A stretch of DNA of 24,969 nt from UKL13-2 sp043756275 (GTDB taxonomy: Bacteria > Pseudomonadota > Gammaproteobacteria > Burkholderiales > Usitatibacteraceae): assembly GCA_043756275.1 (NCBI GenBank), contig JAYURJ010000265.1:1-24969 (forward strand), written 5' to 3'. Below are positions 6,519 through 14,978 of this stretch, piece after piece. The first letter of the stretch is position 1. The number at the start of each line of letters is the position of its first letter. The notes beneath the pieces are model-generated. The model was not told where the DNA came from. It saw only the letters and a list, made by a program, of their open reading frames with translations, and did not search any database. The position numbers and the translations under genes are program-made.

Positions 6519-8018
6519 ATGGCGACAGAACTTGCCGGGTACGCGCGTTTAGCTGAGGACTTTTCGCTGCCGATTCGCGAACTCTCAAGCTACGCCGTAA
6601 TTGATTCGGCCGCCAAGGGAAGAAAGGTAAAAATATCGGGCGCTGGCGAAATCATGGTGTTTGAACCCAGATATCGTCCGGAACAAACGCTTACCGGCCA
6701 TCTCCAATTTGCGTTCAAGTACGAGGGTTTGAATCTTGAGCTCCTCGCTCGCCTGTTCGAAAAAACCGGTGCGGAGGAGATCGAGGCTTTGCTCGCGCAA
6801 AAGCCAGCGTCCATTTTTGGCAGACGAATTGGCTATCTGTATGAATGGCTGACTGGAAGAGAAATCAAAGCCATAGTCGCTGCTCGAGCCGCCTATATAA
6901 AAGTGGTCGACGAAAAGTTGCAATTCGGCATGGTGACGGGCGCAAAAAACGGCAAGTTCAGAGTTCTCGATAATCTCCCAGGCAATCAACGATTTTGCGC
7001 ACTGGCGCGGAAGACGAAGTACCTGCAGGCAATGGTCGACAAGAATTTGAAGCAGCGCACAGTCGACAAACTGGCGCAGTACGACCCGGCACTTTTGAGT
7101 CGCGCAGCCACATTCCTTTATCTCAAGGAAACACATTCATCTTTCGAAGTTGAACGCGAAAAACCGAGTGCGACGCGCGCGCAGCGCTTCGCAGATTTAC
7201 TTCGGGAAGCAGAAAATGGCATCTCACTTTCTGAAGAACGTTTCGTACAATTACAAAACGCAATTGTCGATCCGCGATTTGCCGAATTTACGTATCGAAG
7301 CACGCAGAATTGGATTGGGCAAGACCTTGGCCACCGCAAGAAAGTGGATTTCGTACCCCCGCGTCCGGAGCACGTGCGCGAATTGATGGATGGACTCGTC
7401 GATTTCTCCGAAACAGTCCGGGCAAATCCTGAATACCTCGATCCGGTTATTTCGGCTGCCGCATTAGCTTTTGGCTTCGTTTTCATTCATCCGTTTATGG
7501 ATGGGAACGGTCGACTGCACCGCTTCCTGATTCACGACTCACTTTCAGCGAGCGGCTTTACCCCCAAAGGAATAGTGCTGCCTGTTTCCGCAGTCATACT
7601 TGCCAACCTGGCAGAATATATTGAAACTCTAGAGCACTTTTCCAAACCGCTTTTGGCCTTGACAACCTACAACCCCGATCCGCCCGGGATACCCGCAATC
7701 GGCAACGATGCCGTCTACTACCGATATTTTGATTCCACAGATCAGGCGTCATTCCTCTACATGGCGCTCGAAAGAACGGTTGAACAGGACTTGGAGCAGG
7801 AAATCAGTTTCTTGCTCGGATTTGATGCGGCGTACAAGTCGTTGAAGGAAATTCTCGATTGGCCTGCGCATTCTCTCGATCTCTTCATTCAATTCGTACA
7901 TCAAAACCAAGGAACACTTTCGAAGACGAAACGGCAGTCGCATTTTTCATGGATGACTGAGGAAGAAATCAAGCGTTCAGAGGCCATCGTAGTTGAATCG
8001 TTCTCGCAAAAAATCTGA
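6519..8018 (+). CDS. Fic-domain protein (predicted AMPylator)
   Basis: Fic enzymes usually transfer AMP from ATP to a hydroxyl side chain of a target protein, and many are toxins or stress regulators. The Fic core motif HPFMDGNGRLHR is intact (residues 324-335 counted from the ATG at 6519), with catalytic His, the Asp-Gly-Asn-Gly loop and both arginines. Upstream, NWIGQ and VPPRPEHVRELM form the usual flap and helix region. A SSFEVER stretch at about 207-213 sits where the class II inhibitory helix (S/T-xxx-E-G/N) is expected, but with Arg in place of Gly/Asn. The C-terminal 120 residues resemble the tail of other ~500-residue Fic proteins. The start at 6519 is chosen because GGAGG lies 8 bases upstream; a GTG at 6495 would add 8 residues and lacks such a site. 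No separate antitoxin gene is seen. The gene lies between the two copies of the amgK 3' end. Target unknown. Confidence 0.9.
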   Translation: MATELAGYARLAEDFSLPIRELSSYAVIDSAAKGRKVKISGAGEIMVFEPRYRPEQTLTGHLQFAFKYEGLNLELLARLFEKTGAEEIEALLAQKPASIFGRRIGYLYEWLTGREIKAIVAARAAYIKVVDEKLQFGMVTGAKNGKFRVLDNLPGNQRFCALARKTKYLQAMVDKNLKQRTVDKLAQYDPALLSRAATFLYLKETHSSFEVEREKPSATRAQRFADLLREAENGISLSEERFVQLQNAIVDPRFAEFTYRSTQNWIGQDLGHRKKVDFVPPRPEHVRELMDGLVDFSETVRANPEYLDPVISAAALAFGFVFIHPFMDGNGRLHRFLIHDSLSASGFTPKGIVLPVSAVILANLAEYIETLEHFSKPLLALTTYNPDPPGIPAIGNDAVYYRYFDSTDQASFLYMALERTVEQDLEQEISFLLGFDAAYKSLKEILDWPAHSLDLFIQFVHQNQGTLSKTKRQSHFSWMTEEEIKRSEAIVVESFSQKI

Positions 8019-8113
8019 ATGGATGTTTACCAAACGGCGCGAGCTGCGAAAAGATCAAAAAGTTGGAAAGAGGAAAATTCGGCATCCGCATCAAGAGGAA
8101 CTTCTATTTACCT

Positions 8114-8200
8114 CCGTTCGTGGTGAGCCTGTCGAAACACCAGTGCGCCAAGTCATTGATTCAACTTAGCCCACTCCTTCGACTGGCTCAGGGCGAACGG
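8114..8200. repeat. Inverted pair of a common dispersed repeat
   Basis: The left arm at 8114-8136 begins CCGTTCG and ends GTCGAA. The right arm at 8178-8200 is its reverse complement at 19 of 23 positions. The core GGCTCAGGGCGAACGG is a very widespread intergenic bacterial repeat known from many genomes. The 41-base interior shows nothing coding. Its place at the 3' side of two convergent genes is typical for such elements. Confidence 0.7.
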
Positions 8201-8233
8201 TAGGAGGTTTTTAGCCGTCCCCAAGTTCAAAAC

Positions 8234-8289
8234 CCAGTATTGGCGAGCATCGCCAGCTACTTTATCGCCAAACACCCCGCCAATACTGG
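8234..8289 (-). terminator. Candidate terminator hairpin downstream of amgK
   Basis: CCAGTATTGGCG (8234-8245) pairs perfectly with CGCCAATACTGG (8278-8289), 12 bp around a 32-base loop that has its own small GGCG/CGCC hairpin. On the minus strand it starts 10 bases after the amgK stop and is followed by GTTTTG. The large loop and short T-run make it a weak terminator. It is also part of a small repeat family also found at 19542-19562 and, in altered form, at 6132-6152. Confidence 0.5.
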
Positions 8290-8299
8290 ACTTTCACTT

Positions 8300-9331
8300 T
8301 CAAAACGTAGTCCGAACAACTCCCGCGTCCCCAATCTTCAACGCATTAAACAGCCTCACCAGCGGCCATAATTCCTGATATCGCTCGCAAGTCTTCCTCA
8401 CGTAATGCACGAAGCGCGGCGTGTCTTCCAGATAGCGGGGTTTGCCGTCGCGATAATTGATGCGCGCAAAAATGCCGAGGATTCTCAGGTGGCGTTGCAG
8501 GCCCATCCACTCTACGTCGCGATAAAAATCGTCGAATTGGGCTGGCACGGGCAGCCCGGCTTTTTTGGCTTTTTCCCAGTAGCGGATGGTGCCATCGAGC
8601 ACTTGTTCTTCGTCCCACGAAATAAAGGCGTCGCGGTAAAGTGAGGCGATGTCGTAGCTGATCGGGCCGTACACCGCATCCTGAAAATCGATCACGCCGG
8701 GGTTCATTTCAGGCGCACCGTCTGCCACCATCAAGTTCCTCGGCATGTAGTCGCTGTGCACGTACACGCGCTTCTGCGCGAGGGTTGAATCAATAATCAG
8801 CGCGAACATGCTTTCCAGTGTTTCGCGTTGCGAATTGCTCAGTTCTACTTGCAGGTGTTTGGCGATATACCAATCGGGAAACAAGCTCAGTTCACGCTTG
8901 AGCAGCGGCGCATCGTACAGCGGCAACACGTCCGGCTTCGAGGCCAACTGCCATTTCACCAGCGCGTCTGCACATGGGCGGAACAGGGCATCGAAGTTGT
9001 CGTCGTTCAATACATCCAGATAAGTTTGCCGCCCCAGATCGGTTAAGAGCAAAAATCCTTGCGATAAATCGGCCGCCATTATCTTCGGCGCATGCACGCC
9101 AGCATCAATCATGAGCCCGGCCACTTTGATGAACGGGCGGCAATCTTCAAGCGCCGTCGGCGCATCCATGACGATGCGCGTACCGGATGGGGTGGTTATG
9201 CGAAAATAGCGACGAAAACTGGCGTCTTCAGAGGCGGGGGTGAGTTGGTAATCAGACACGCCCTCGCTGGCCATCAGCGGTTGTAGCCACGCAGCGAGCG
9301 CCTGCATGCGTGGTGAAGCATCTTGAATCAT
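8300..9331 (-). CDS. amgK: AmgK-type anomeric MurNAc/GlcNAc kinase
   Basis: This aminoglycoside-phosphotransferase-fold protein of 343 residues fits AmgK, the cytoplasmic kinase that phosphorylates the anomeric carbon of MurNAc or GlcNAc in the peptidoglycan recycling route found in pseudomonads and many betaproteobacteria. The catalytic loop VHSDYMPRNLMV lies at 191-202 (H192, D194, N199) and the metal-binding IDFQD at 214-218; an N-terminal nucleotide-binding lobe precedes them (RRYFRI near 40-45). It diverges from lptD with only 47 bases between the starts, as is usual for amgK. Its normal partner MurU, which converts MurNAc-1-phosphate to UDP-MurNAc, is not seen on its downstream side, where the Fic and restriction genes now sit. 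A duplicate of its 3' end lies at 6121. Resistance to aminoglycosides should not be inferred from the fold. Confidence 0.88.
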   Translation of the reverse strand: MIQDASPRMQALAAWLQPLMASEGVSDYQLTPASEDASFRRYFRITTPSGTRIVMDAPTALEDCRPFIKVAGLMIDAGVHAPKIMAADLSQGFLLLTDLGRQTYLDVLNDDNFDALFRPCADALVKWQLASKPDVLPLYDAPLLKRELSLFPDWYIAKHLQVELSNSQRETLESMFALIIDSTLAQKRVYVHSDYMPRNLMVADGAPEMNPGVIDFQDAVYGPISYDIASLYRDAFISWDEEQVLDGTIRYWEKAKKAGLPVPAQFDDFYRDVEWMGLQRHLRILGIFARINYRDGKPRYLEDTPRFVHYVRKTCERYQELWPLVRLFNALKIGDAGVVRTTF

Positions 9332-9378
9332 GTGGTTTCTTTTTATTTTGACAACCCGAATTTTAACATCCGCTCCCC

Positions 9379-11787
9379 TTGGCTTTCCTCGCTATCCCGG
9401 CTTTGTGCCCAGTCCGCTTGAATGATCCATCCGCATCCACTCGGCTGAGGCGTTCACGCCTGTGCCATGCGCTTGTGCTGGTGCTGGCGGGTGTCGGCAC
9501 ACTCGCGTCAGTGCCCATGCACGCGCAGCAAATTACGCCGCCCACGCAGGCCGAGCTCGATCTCGCCATTCGCGAAGCGCTCAAGGTTGATAAAACATTG
9601 CCCACGCCGGGTGCGTTAATTGGCCGTCCACCCAAGACCGGGCCGCGCGTGATCGAGGCCGGCAGCATCGATGGCGTGAACCAAAAGAGCGTCTCGGCGA
9701 CCGGCGATGTTTCGCTCAGTCAAGGCAACATGACGGTGACGGCTGAGCGCCTCGATTACGATAAAGAGACCGACACCGCTGTGGCACCGGGCAAGATGCG
9801 CATGACCCGCGACGGCGATGTGGTGACTGGCAGCAATCTGAAACTGAAGGTGGAAACTGAAGTCGGCAGTCTGGAAGATCCGGCGTTTATCTTTTCAAAA
9901 AATCCGACGCGGCCGGCGCAGCGCTTTGAAGCGCGCGGTGCGGCCAGGCGCATGGATTTTCTGGGTGCAGATCAGGAGCGCCTGTACGACGCCTTCTACA
10001 CCACATGCAGGGCCGACGAAAACGAGTGGTATCTGAAAATTTCAGAGCTCTCGCTTGATCGCGCGCGCAATATTGGATCAGGCATCAACGCCGTGGTTGA
10101 ATTCAAAGGCGTGCCGATTTTGTACATGCCGTACATGACGTTCCCGTTGAACAACGAACGCAAATCCGGTTTCCTGCCACCGACGATTGGTACATCTTCC
10201 AGCAGCGGTTTCGAGCTTGCAGTGCCGTATTACTGGAACATCGCGCCGAACCTGGATGCGACGATCACACCGAAGGCCTTTACCCGTCGCGGTTTGCAGC
10301 TAGGCACTGAGCTTCGCTACCTTGACCGCGGTATGTTGGGGCAGCTAGATGCCGAATATTTGCCGCACGACCGCATCGCTGACCGCGATCGCTACCTGGC
10401 GTCGCTGCGCCATTACCAGAATCTCGATAAATGGCTGGCGCCGGGTTGGAGCGCGTCGATCAATGCGCAAAAAGTTTCTGACGATAATTACTTTCGCGAT
10501 CTTTCAACACGCATCAGCAATACCGCGCAGACCAATCTGCCGCGTGATGTCGCCCTCACGTACGCGAGCGATTTCGGCAATCTGACGACGCGTTATTTAA
10601 GTTTTCAGACCTTGCAGGATCCCACGGCACCGGCGATTTTGTCGCCGTATCGGCTGGCCCCGCAGGTCACGTTCAACGCGACCCCGAATCGCTGGAACGG
10701 GATCGAGCTCAATACGGTTGGCGAATTTACGTCCTTCGAACATCCGACGCTCGTCAGCGGACGGCGCTGGCTGCTGTATCCGTCGGCGTCCTATCCGATC
10801 GCGCGCCCTTATGGCTTTGTTACGCCGAAGGTCGGCTTTCATGCGACCCGCTATGACCTCACACGCAACGCCACCGGTTTTGAAGGCGGCACCCGCGCAC
10901 TGCCGATTTTGAGTGTCGATAGCGGGTTGGCATTTGAACGCGCGGCCACTTTTTTTGGCCAGTCGATCACGCAAACGCTGGAGCCACGGCTATTCCTGCT
11001 CTATGTGCCGTTTCGGGAGCAAAACAAATTGCCGCTGTTTTCAACCGCCGAAACCGATTTTAGTTTCGCGCAGATTTTCAATGAAAATTTGTTCGTCGGC
11101 GGCGACCGTATTTCGGATGCGAGGCAAGCCACTGCGGCTGTCACGACGCGATTCATTGAGAACATCACCGGCATCGAACGGCTGCGCGCGGCAATTGGCC
11201 AGCGCTATTATTTCAGCCCGCAGCGTGTGACCCTCGCCACCAACAACGCCATCGGCATTTCGGGTACCACGACGGGCAGTATTAGTCGCTCCGATTTTCT
11301 GGCCGCATTGTCGGGGCAGGTGTCGGATAGCTGGTCGCTTGATTCCGGATTCCAGTATTCGGCCTCGACCAAACAATTCCAGAAAACCAACGTCTCCGCG
11401 CGCTATGTGGCTGAGGGCGGGAAGCTGTTGAATTTCAGCTACCGTTTCACCCGCGATTCGTTGAAGCAAATTGATATTTCCACGCAATGGCCGTTTGGCC
11501 GGGTAGCCCCAGCCTGGACGCTGCTGGCACGGGCCAACCATTCGCTGCGCGACGGGCGTCTGATCGAGGGCTTGCTTGGGGTCGAGTATAATCAGGGTTG
11601 CTGGGAATTTCGCCTTGTGGCGCACCGATTTGCCACTGCCGCCGAGAAATATTCAAACTCGATCCAGTTCCAGTTGGAGCTGAAGGGTCTATCCAAACTG
11701 GGCATCAATCCGCTGGAAACGCTGAAGCAGAACATTTCCGGCTATCGACGGTCTGAGGATCGTGCCGGTGACCAGTACGGCCGCTAA
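9379..11787 (+). CDS. lptD: LPS-assembly outer membrane protein LptD
   Basis: LptD is the 26-strand barrel that, with the lipoprotein LptE, inserts lipopolysaccharide into the outer leaflet. The protein has a signal peptide (basic RLRRSR, hydrophobic ALVLVLAGVGTLA, cleavage near MHA-QQ), an OstA/LptA-like jellyroll at about 95-200, and the barrel with the characteristic stretch FKGVPILYMPYMTFPLNNER near residue 240. Length 802 is normal. No in-frame ATG exists before the signal peptide: the upstream stop is at 9364-9366, and the available starts are TTG at 9379, 9403 or 9418. The true start is uncertain, and 9418 would give a more typical signal peptide. The mature part has only two cysteines, C210 (TTCRAD) and C741 (QGCWEF), so at most one disulfide. 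It heads the lptD-surA-pdxA-rsmA operon. Confidence 0.95.
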   Translation: MAFLAIPALCPVRLNDPSASTRLRRSRLCHALVLVLAGVGTLASVPMHAQQITPPTQAELDLAIREALKVDKTLPTPGALIGRPPKTGPRVIEAGSIDGVNQKSVSATGDVSLSQGNMTVTAERLDYDKETDTAVAPGKMRMTRDGDVVTGSNLKLKVETEVGSLEDPAFIFSKNPTRPAQRFEARGAARRMDFLGADQERLYDAFYTTCRADENEWYLKISELSLDRARNIGSGINAVVEFKGVPILYMPYMTFPLNNERKSGFLPPTIGTSSSSGFELAVPYYWNIAPNLDATITPKAFTRRGLQLGTELRYLDRGMLGQLDAEYLPHDRIADRDRYLASLRHYQNLDKWLAPGWSASINAQKVSDDNYFRDLSTRISNTAQTNLPRDVALTYASDFGNLTTRYLSFQTLQDPTAPAILSPYRLAPQVTFNATPNRWNGIELNTVGEFTSFEHPTLVSGRRWLLYPSASYPIARPYGFVTPKVGFHATRYDLTRNATGFEGGTRALPILSVDSGLAFERAATFFGQSITQTLEPRLFLLYVPFREQNKLPLFSTAETDFSFAQIFNENLFVGGDRISDARQATAAVTTRFIENITGIERLRAAIGQRYYFSPQRVTLATNNAIGISGTTTGSISRSDFLAALSGQVSDSWSLDSGFQYSASTKQFQKTNVSARYVAEGGKLLNFSYRFTRDSLKQIDISTQWPFGRVAPAWTLLARANHSLRDGRLIEGLLGVEYNQGCWEFRLVAHRFATAAEKYSNSIQFQLELKGLSKLGINPLETLKQNISGYRRSEDRAGDQYGR

Positions 11788-11806
11788 TCTTTGTAGAGAA
11801 ATCATC

Positions 11807-13195
11807 ATGAAACATCGTTTATTGCGCATTTGTCTTTTCGTGTTTGCCGGTGCCGCTTCAATTGCAGGTGCACAGGCCCCGTTCGCGACCCCCGCCACGC
11901 CGAACCCGTTGTTCACGCCACCGGCCCCCAAGCTCGACACCAAACTTCTATCTCCCGTGAAGCCCGGCGGCGTGATCGAGCTTGACCGCATCGTGGCCGT
12001 GGTGAACAACGAAGTCATTACGATGAACGACCTGAACGAGCGCGTGACAACGGTGGCGGCGCAATTGAAAAAGCAGGGCACGCAACTGCCGCCAATGGAT
12101 GTGTTGCGCAAACAATTGCTCGATCGCATGGTGCTTGACCTTGTCGAAATGCAGGACGCGAAGGAAACGGGCATCAAGGTCGATGACGATACGCTCGACA
12201 AAACCTTGCAGCGCATCGCCGATGAAAACAGCTTGTCGATGACTGAATTCAGGCGTCTGACTGAGGCTGATGGCATCCGCTGGTCAAAATTTCGTGAGGA
12301 GATTCGCGGTGAAGTGATGAAGACCCGTTTGCGCGAGCGCGAGGTCGGTGGGAACGTCAATGTGACGGACGCCGAAATTGATACGCAATTGCTGCTTGAG
12401 GCGCGCGAAGCGAGCACCGATCAGGAATTCCGGCTGGCCCATATTCTGGTGCTGGTGCCCGAACAGGCGACTTCGGCACAGATAGAAACGCGGCGCAAAC
12501 GTGCGCTGCAGGCGTTGTCGGAATTGCGCAAAGGTGCCGAATTCGCACAGATCTCCGCACAATTTTCCGATGCGCCGGACGCGCTACAAGGTGGCAATCT
12601 GGGCTGGCGTCCATCGGGCCGTCTGCCGGCGATTTTTCTGGAAGCGCTCTCAGCATTGAAGGCAGGCGAAATCACCGATATTTTGCGCAGTGCCAATGGC
12701 TTTCATATCGTGAAATTGCTCGACAAGCGTGGCCGCAGCAATCAGCCAACGGTTCAACAAACGCGCGCGCGCCACATCCTGATCAAGCAAAAGGAAGGCG
12801 TCACCGACGACGACGCGCGCGCGCGCCTGTCCCGATTGCGCGAGCGCCTCATCGGCGGTGCCGACTTCGCCGAATTGGCGAAAGTGCATTCGGATGACCC
12901 TTCGGCAACCAAGGGCGGTGAATTAGGTTGGCTATCACCGGGGGACACCGTGCCGGAATTTGAGCGCACCATGAACCAGCTACGCGACAACGAAATTTCG
13001 GCGCCGATACAAACCCAGTTCGGCTGGCATTTGCTACAGGTGGAAGAGCGCCGTACCGAAGGTGTTACCGAGGAGCGTCGCCGTGCTGCTGCGCGCAACG
13101 TAATCCGCCTGAGGAAGACCGATGAGGCCGTGGAAGACTGGTTAAGACAGGCGCGGGATCGGGCGTTTGTTGAGTTGAAGCTCGAAGAGAAATAA
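11807..13195 (+). CDS. surA: Periplasmic chaperone / peptidyl-prolyl isomerase SurA
   Basis: SurA escorts unfolded barrel proteins, LptD being a key client, through the periplasm to the BAM complex. The chosen ATG at 11807 gives 462 residues and a clean signal peptide (MKHRLLRICLFVFAGAASIA, cleaved near AQA). The longer frame from 11762 would overlap lptD and bury the signal. The N-terminal SurA domain (DRIVAVVNNEVITMNDLNER near residue 65) is followed by two parvulin domains: the first from FRLAHILV to NGFHIVKLLD, the second from RARHILIK to FGWHLLQVEE, each with a GG-LGW signature (GGNLGW, GGELGW). It begins 19 bases after the lptD stop. Confidence 0.96.
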   Translation: MKHRLLRICLFVFAGAASIAGAQAPFATPATPNPLFTPPAPKLDTKLLSPVKPGGVIELDRIVAVVNNEVITMNDLNERVTTVAAQLKKQGTQLPPMDVLRKQLLDRMVLDLVEMQDAKETGIKVDDDTLDKTLQRIADENSLSMTEFRRLTEADGIRWSKFREEIRGEVMKTRLREREVGGNVNVTDAEIDTQLLLEAREASTDQEFRLAHILVLVPEQATSAQIETRRKRALQALSELRKGAEFAQISAQFSDAPDALQGGNLGWRPSGRLPAIFLEALSALKAGEITDILRSANGFHIVKLLDKRGRSNQPTVQQTRARHILIKQKEGVTDDDARARLSRLRERLIGGADFAELAKVHSDDPSATKGGELGWLSPGDTVPEFERTMNQLRDNEISAPIQTQFGWHLLQVEERRTEGVTEERRRAAARNVIRLRKTDEAVEDWLRQARDRAFVELKLEEK

Positions 13196-13239
13196 CGATC
13201 TCCCCCTCTCCATTACGTGGCGAGGGAAGCAGTAATCCA

Positions 13240-14211
13240 ATGACCGCATCCAGTAACCTCATTGCAATTACCTCCGGCGAACCTGCGGGAATCGGTCCCG
13301 ATCTATGCGTGCTGCTCGCGGCCGAACTCGCAACGAAAACAGATTCCAGATACGTTTTTTTTGCCGATAAAAATCTGCTCGCCGCGCGCGCTGATTTGCT
13401 TGGGGTCAACTGGCCGATCAGCGCAGCTAACGTGCATCTTGAGCACAACCCGCTGGCGGCCAACGCCAAGCCCGGCGTGCTTGATCGCAAAAACGGCCAA
13501 TACGTCCTGCACTTAATTGATCTTGCAATCGGCGGCTGCCTCAGCGGCAAATTCGCGGCAATGGTGACGGCACCAGTGCACAAGGGCATCATCAACGACG
13601 CAGGGTTCGGCTTTACCGGTCACACCGAATATCTTGCCGCAAATACTGGCACGCCGCAGGTTGTGATGATGCTGGTCGGTTGCAAAACGCCGATTCTGCG
13701 TGTCGCTCTTGCCACAACGCATTTGGCCCTCAAGGATGTGCCCGCTGCAATCACTCGTGAATCGTTGGCGCTCACGCTGCGCATTTTGCACGCCGACCTC
13801 ACCACAAAATTTGGTATCGCGCAGCCGCGCATCATCGTGGCCGGCCTGAATCCGCACGCGGGCGAAGGCGGCTATCTGGGGCGTGAAGAAATCGACGTCA
13901 TTGTTCCAGTGGTGGAAATGTTGAAAGCAGAAGGAATGCTGCTCGACGGCCCGCTGCCCGCCGACACTCTGTTCACGCCGCGCCATCTCCAGCATGCCGA
14001 CGCGGTGCTGGCGATGTATCACGATCAAGGATTGCCGGTGCTCAAATACGCGAGCTTCGGCGAGGGCGTGAATGTCACGCTGGGGTTGCCGATCATTCGT
14101 ACGTCGGTTGATCACGGTACCGCGCTGGATCTGGCGGGCACGGGAAAAATTGACACTGGCAGCATGAAGGCCGCCATCGATCTGGCCGCACAATTGGCGC
14201 GACCACGCTAA
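13240..14211 (+). CDS. pdxA: 4-hydroxythreonine-4-phosphate dehydrogenase PdxA
   Basis: PdxA oxidises 4-phosphohydroxy-L-threonine with NAD in pyridoxal-5'-phosphate biosynthesis. The 323-residue protein shows the family opening TSGEPAGIGPDL, the substrate/metal histidines in FTGHTEYLA, GLNPHAGEGG and MYHDQGLPVLKY, and the C-terminal IRTSVDHGTALDLAG. The start is the ATG at 13240, 44 bases after surA; a GAGGG about 13 bases upstream is a loose ribosome site. The spacer contains a short C-rich/GAGGG stretch resembling a remnant of the local C/G-run repeats. It is followed by rsmA after only 2 bases. Confidence 0.96.
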   Translation: MTASSNLIAITSGEPAGIGPDLCVLLAAELATKTDSRYVFFADKNLLAARADLLGVNWPISAANVHLEHNPLAANAKPGVLDRKNGQYVLHLIDLAIGGCLSGKFAAMVTAPVHKGIINDAGFGFTGHTEYLAANTGTPQVVMMLVGCKTPILRVALATTHLALKDVPAAITRESLALTLRILHADLTTKFGIAQPRIIVAGLNPHAGEGGYLGREEIDVIVPVVEMLKAEGMLLDGPLPADTLFTPRHLQHADAVLAMYHDQGLPVLKYASFGEGVNVTLGLPIIRTSVDHGTALDLAGTGKIDTGSMKAAIDLAAQLARPR

Positions 14212-14213
14212 CG

Positions 14214-14978
14214 ATGTTGCCACGCGCGAAGAAACGGTTTGGTCAGCATTTTCTGACGGATCGTCATTACATTGATCGCATCATCAGTGCCATCGCGCCG
14301 CAGCGCGACGATGTGCTGGTTGAAATCGGGCCCGGGCCTGGTGCCATCACAGAGCCACTCAGCGCCAGACTGAATCATTTGCACGCGGTGGAGGTTGATC
14401 GCGATCTCGCGGCGGCGCTGCGCACGCGGTTTTCGGCAGACATCCTCACTTTGCACGAAGCCGATGTGCTGTCGTTTGATTTTTCCATTTTCGGCACGCA
14501 TTTTCGCGCCGTCGGCAATCTGCCCTACAACATCTCCACACCATTTCTGTTTCATCTTGCGACCTACGCCGATGCGCTGATCGATGGCACGTTCATGCTG
14601 CAAAAAGAGGTCGTGGACCGCATGGTGGCCGCACCCGATAGCGCGGCGTATGGGCGGCTGTCAGTGATGCTGCAGTATCGCTTCCAGATGAAGCGCATGT
14701 TTGATGTGCCACCCGGTGCATTCACGCCGCCGCCCAAAGTGGATTCGGCCATCGTGCGCATGGTGCCGCTGCCCGCACAACGATTGCGCGCAGTAAACGA
14801 AGATCGCTTCGCCGCGTTTGTGAGCGCGGGATTTGGCCAGCGCCGAAAAACACTCGGCAATACGCTCAAGCCTTATCTTGCCGCCGACGCGATTGCGGCG
14901 CTCGGTATCGATCCCAAACGGCGCGCGGAAACATTGAGTGTGGCGGAATTTGTGGCGTTGGCCGATTGCGCGGTGTGA
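14214..14978 (+). CDS. rsmA: 16S rRNA dimethyladenosine transferase RsmA (KsgA)
   Basis: RsmA dimethylates two adjacent adenines in the 3'-terminal helix of 16S rRNA, a late checkpoint of small-subunit assembly. The 254-residue protein has the family start (AKKRFGQHFLTD), the S-adenosylmethionine loop EIGPGPGAIT (37-46), the acidic EVDRD after it, the catalytic NLPYNIS at 102-108 and the substrate-helix region GAFTPPPKVDSAIVRM. It is the last gene of the operon; apaG, which follows in E. coli, is absent here, and the downstream side is a repeat plus the convergent ftsZ. Confidence 0.96.
   Translation: MLPRAKKRFGQHFLTDRHYIDRIISAIAPQRDDVLVEIGPGPGAITEPLSARLNHLHAVEVDRDLAAALRTRFSADILTLHEADVLSFDFSIFGTHFRAVGNLPYNISTPFLFHLATYADALIDGTFMLQKEVVDRMVAAPDSAAYGRLSVMLQYRFQMKRMFDVPPGAFTPPPKVDSAIVRMVPLPAQRLRAVNEDRFAAFVSAGFGQRRKTLGNTLKPYLAADAIAALGIDPKRRAETLSVAEFVALADCAV

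Larger units (their letters stand above)
8019..8299. other. Intergenic region between fic and amgK (convergent)
   Basis: These 281 bases hold no gene. They contain the inverted repeat at 8114-8200 and the hairpin at 8234-8289, listed separately. The first 95 bases show nothing recognisable. Confidence 0.5.

Noticed and set aside
8300..9331. Aminoglycoside resistance gene
   Set aside because: The phosphotransferase fold is shared, but the divergent lptD neighbour and overall sequence fit the cell-wall sugar kinase AmgK.
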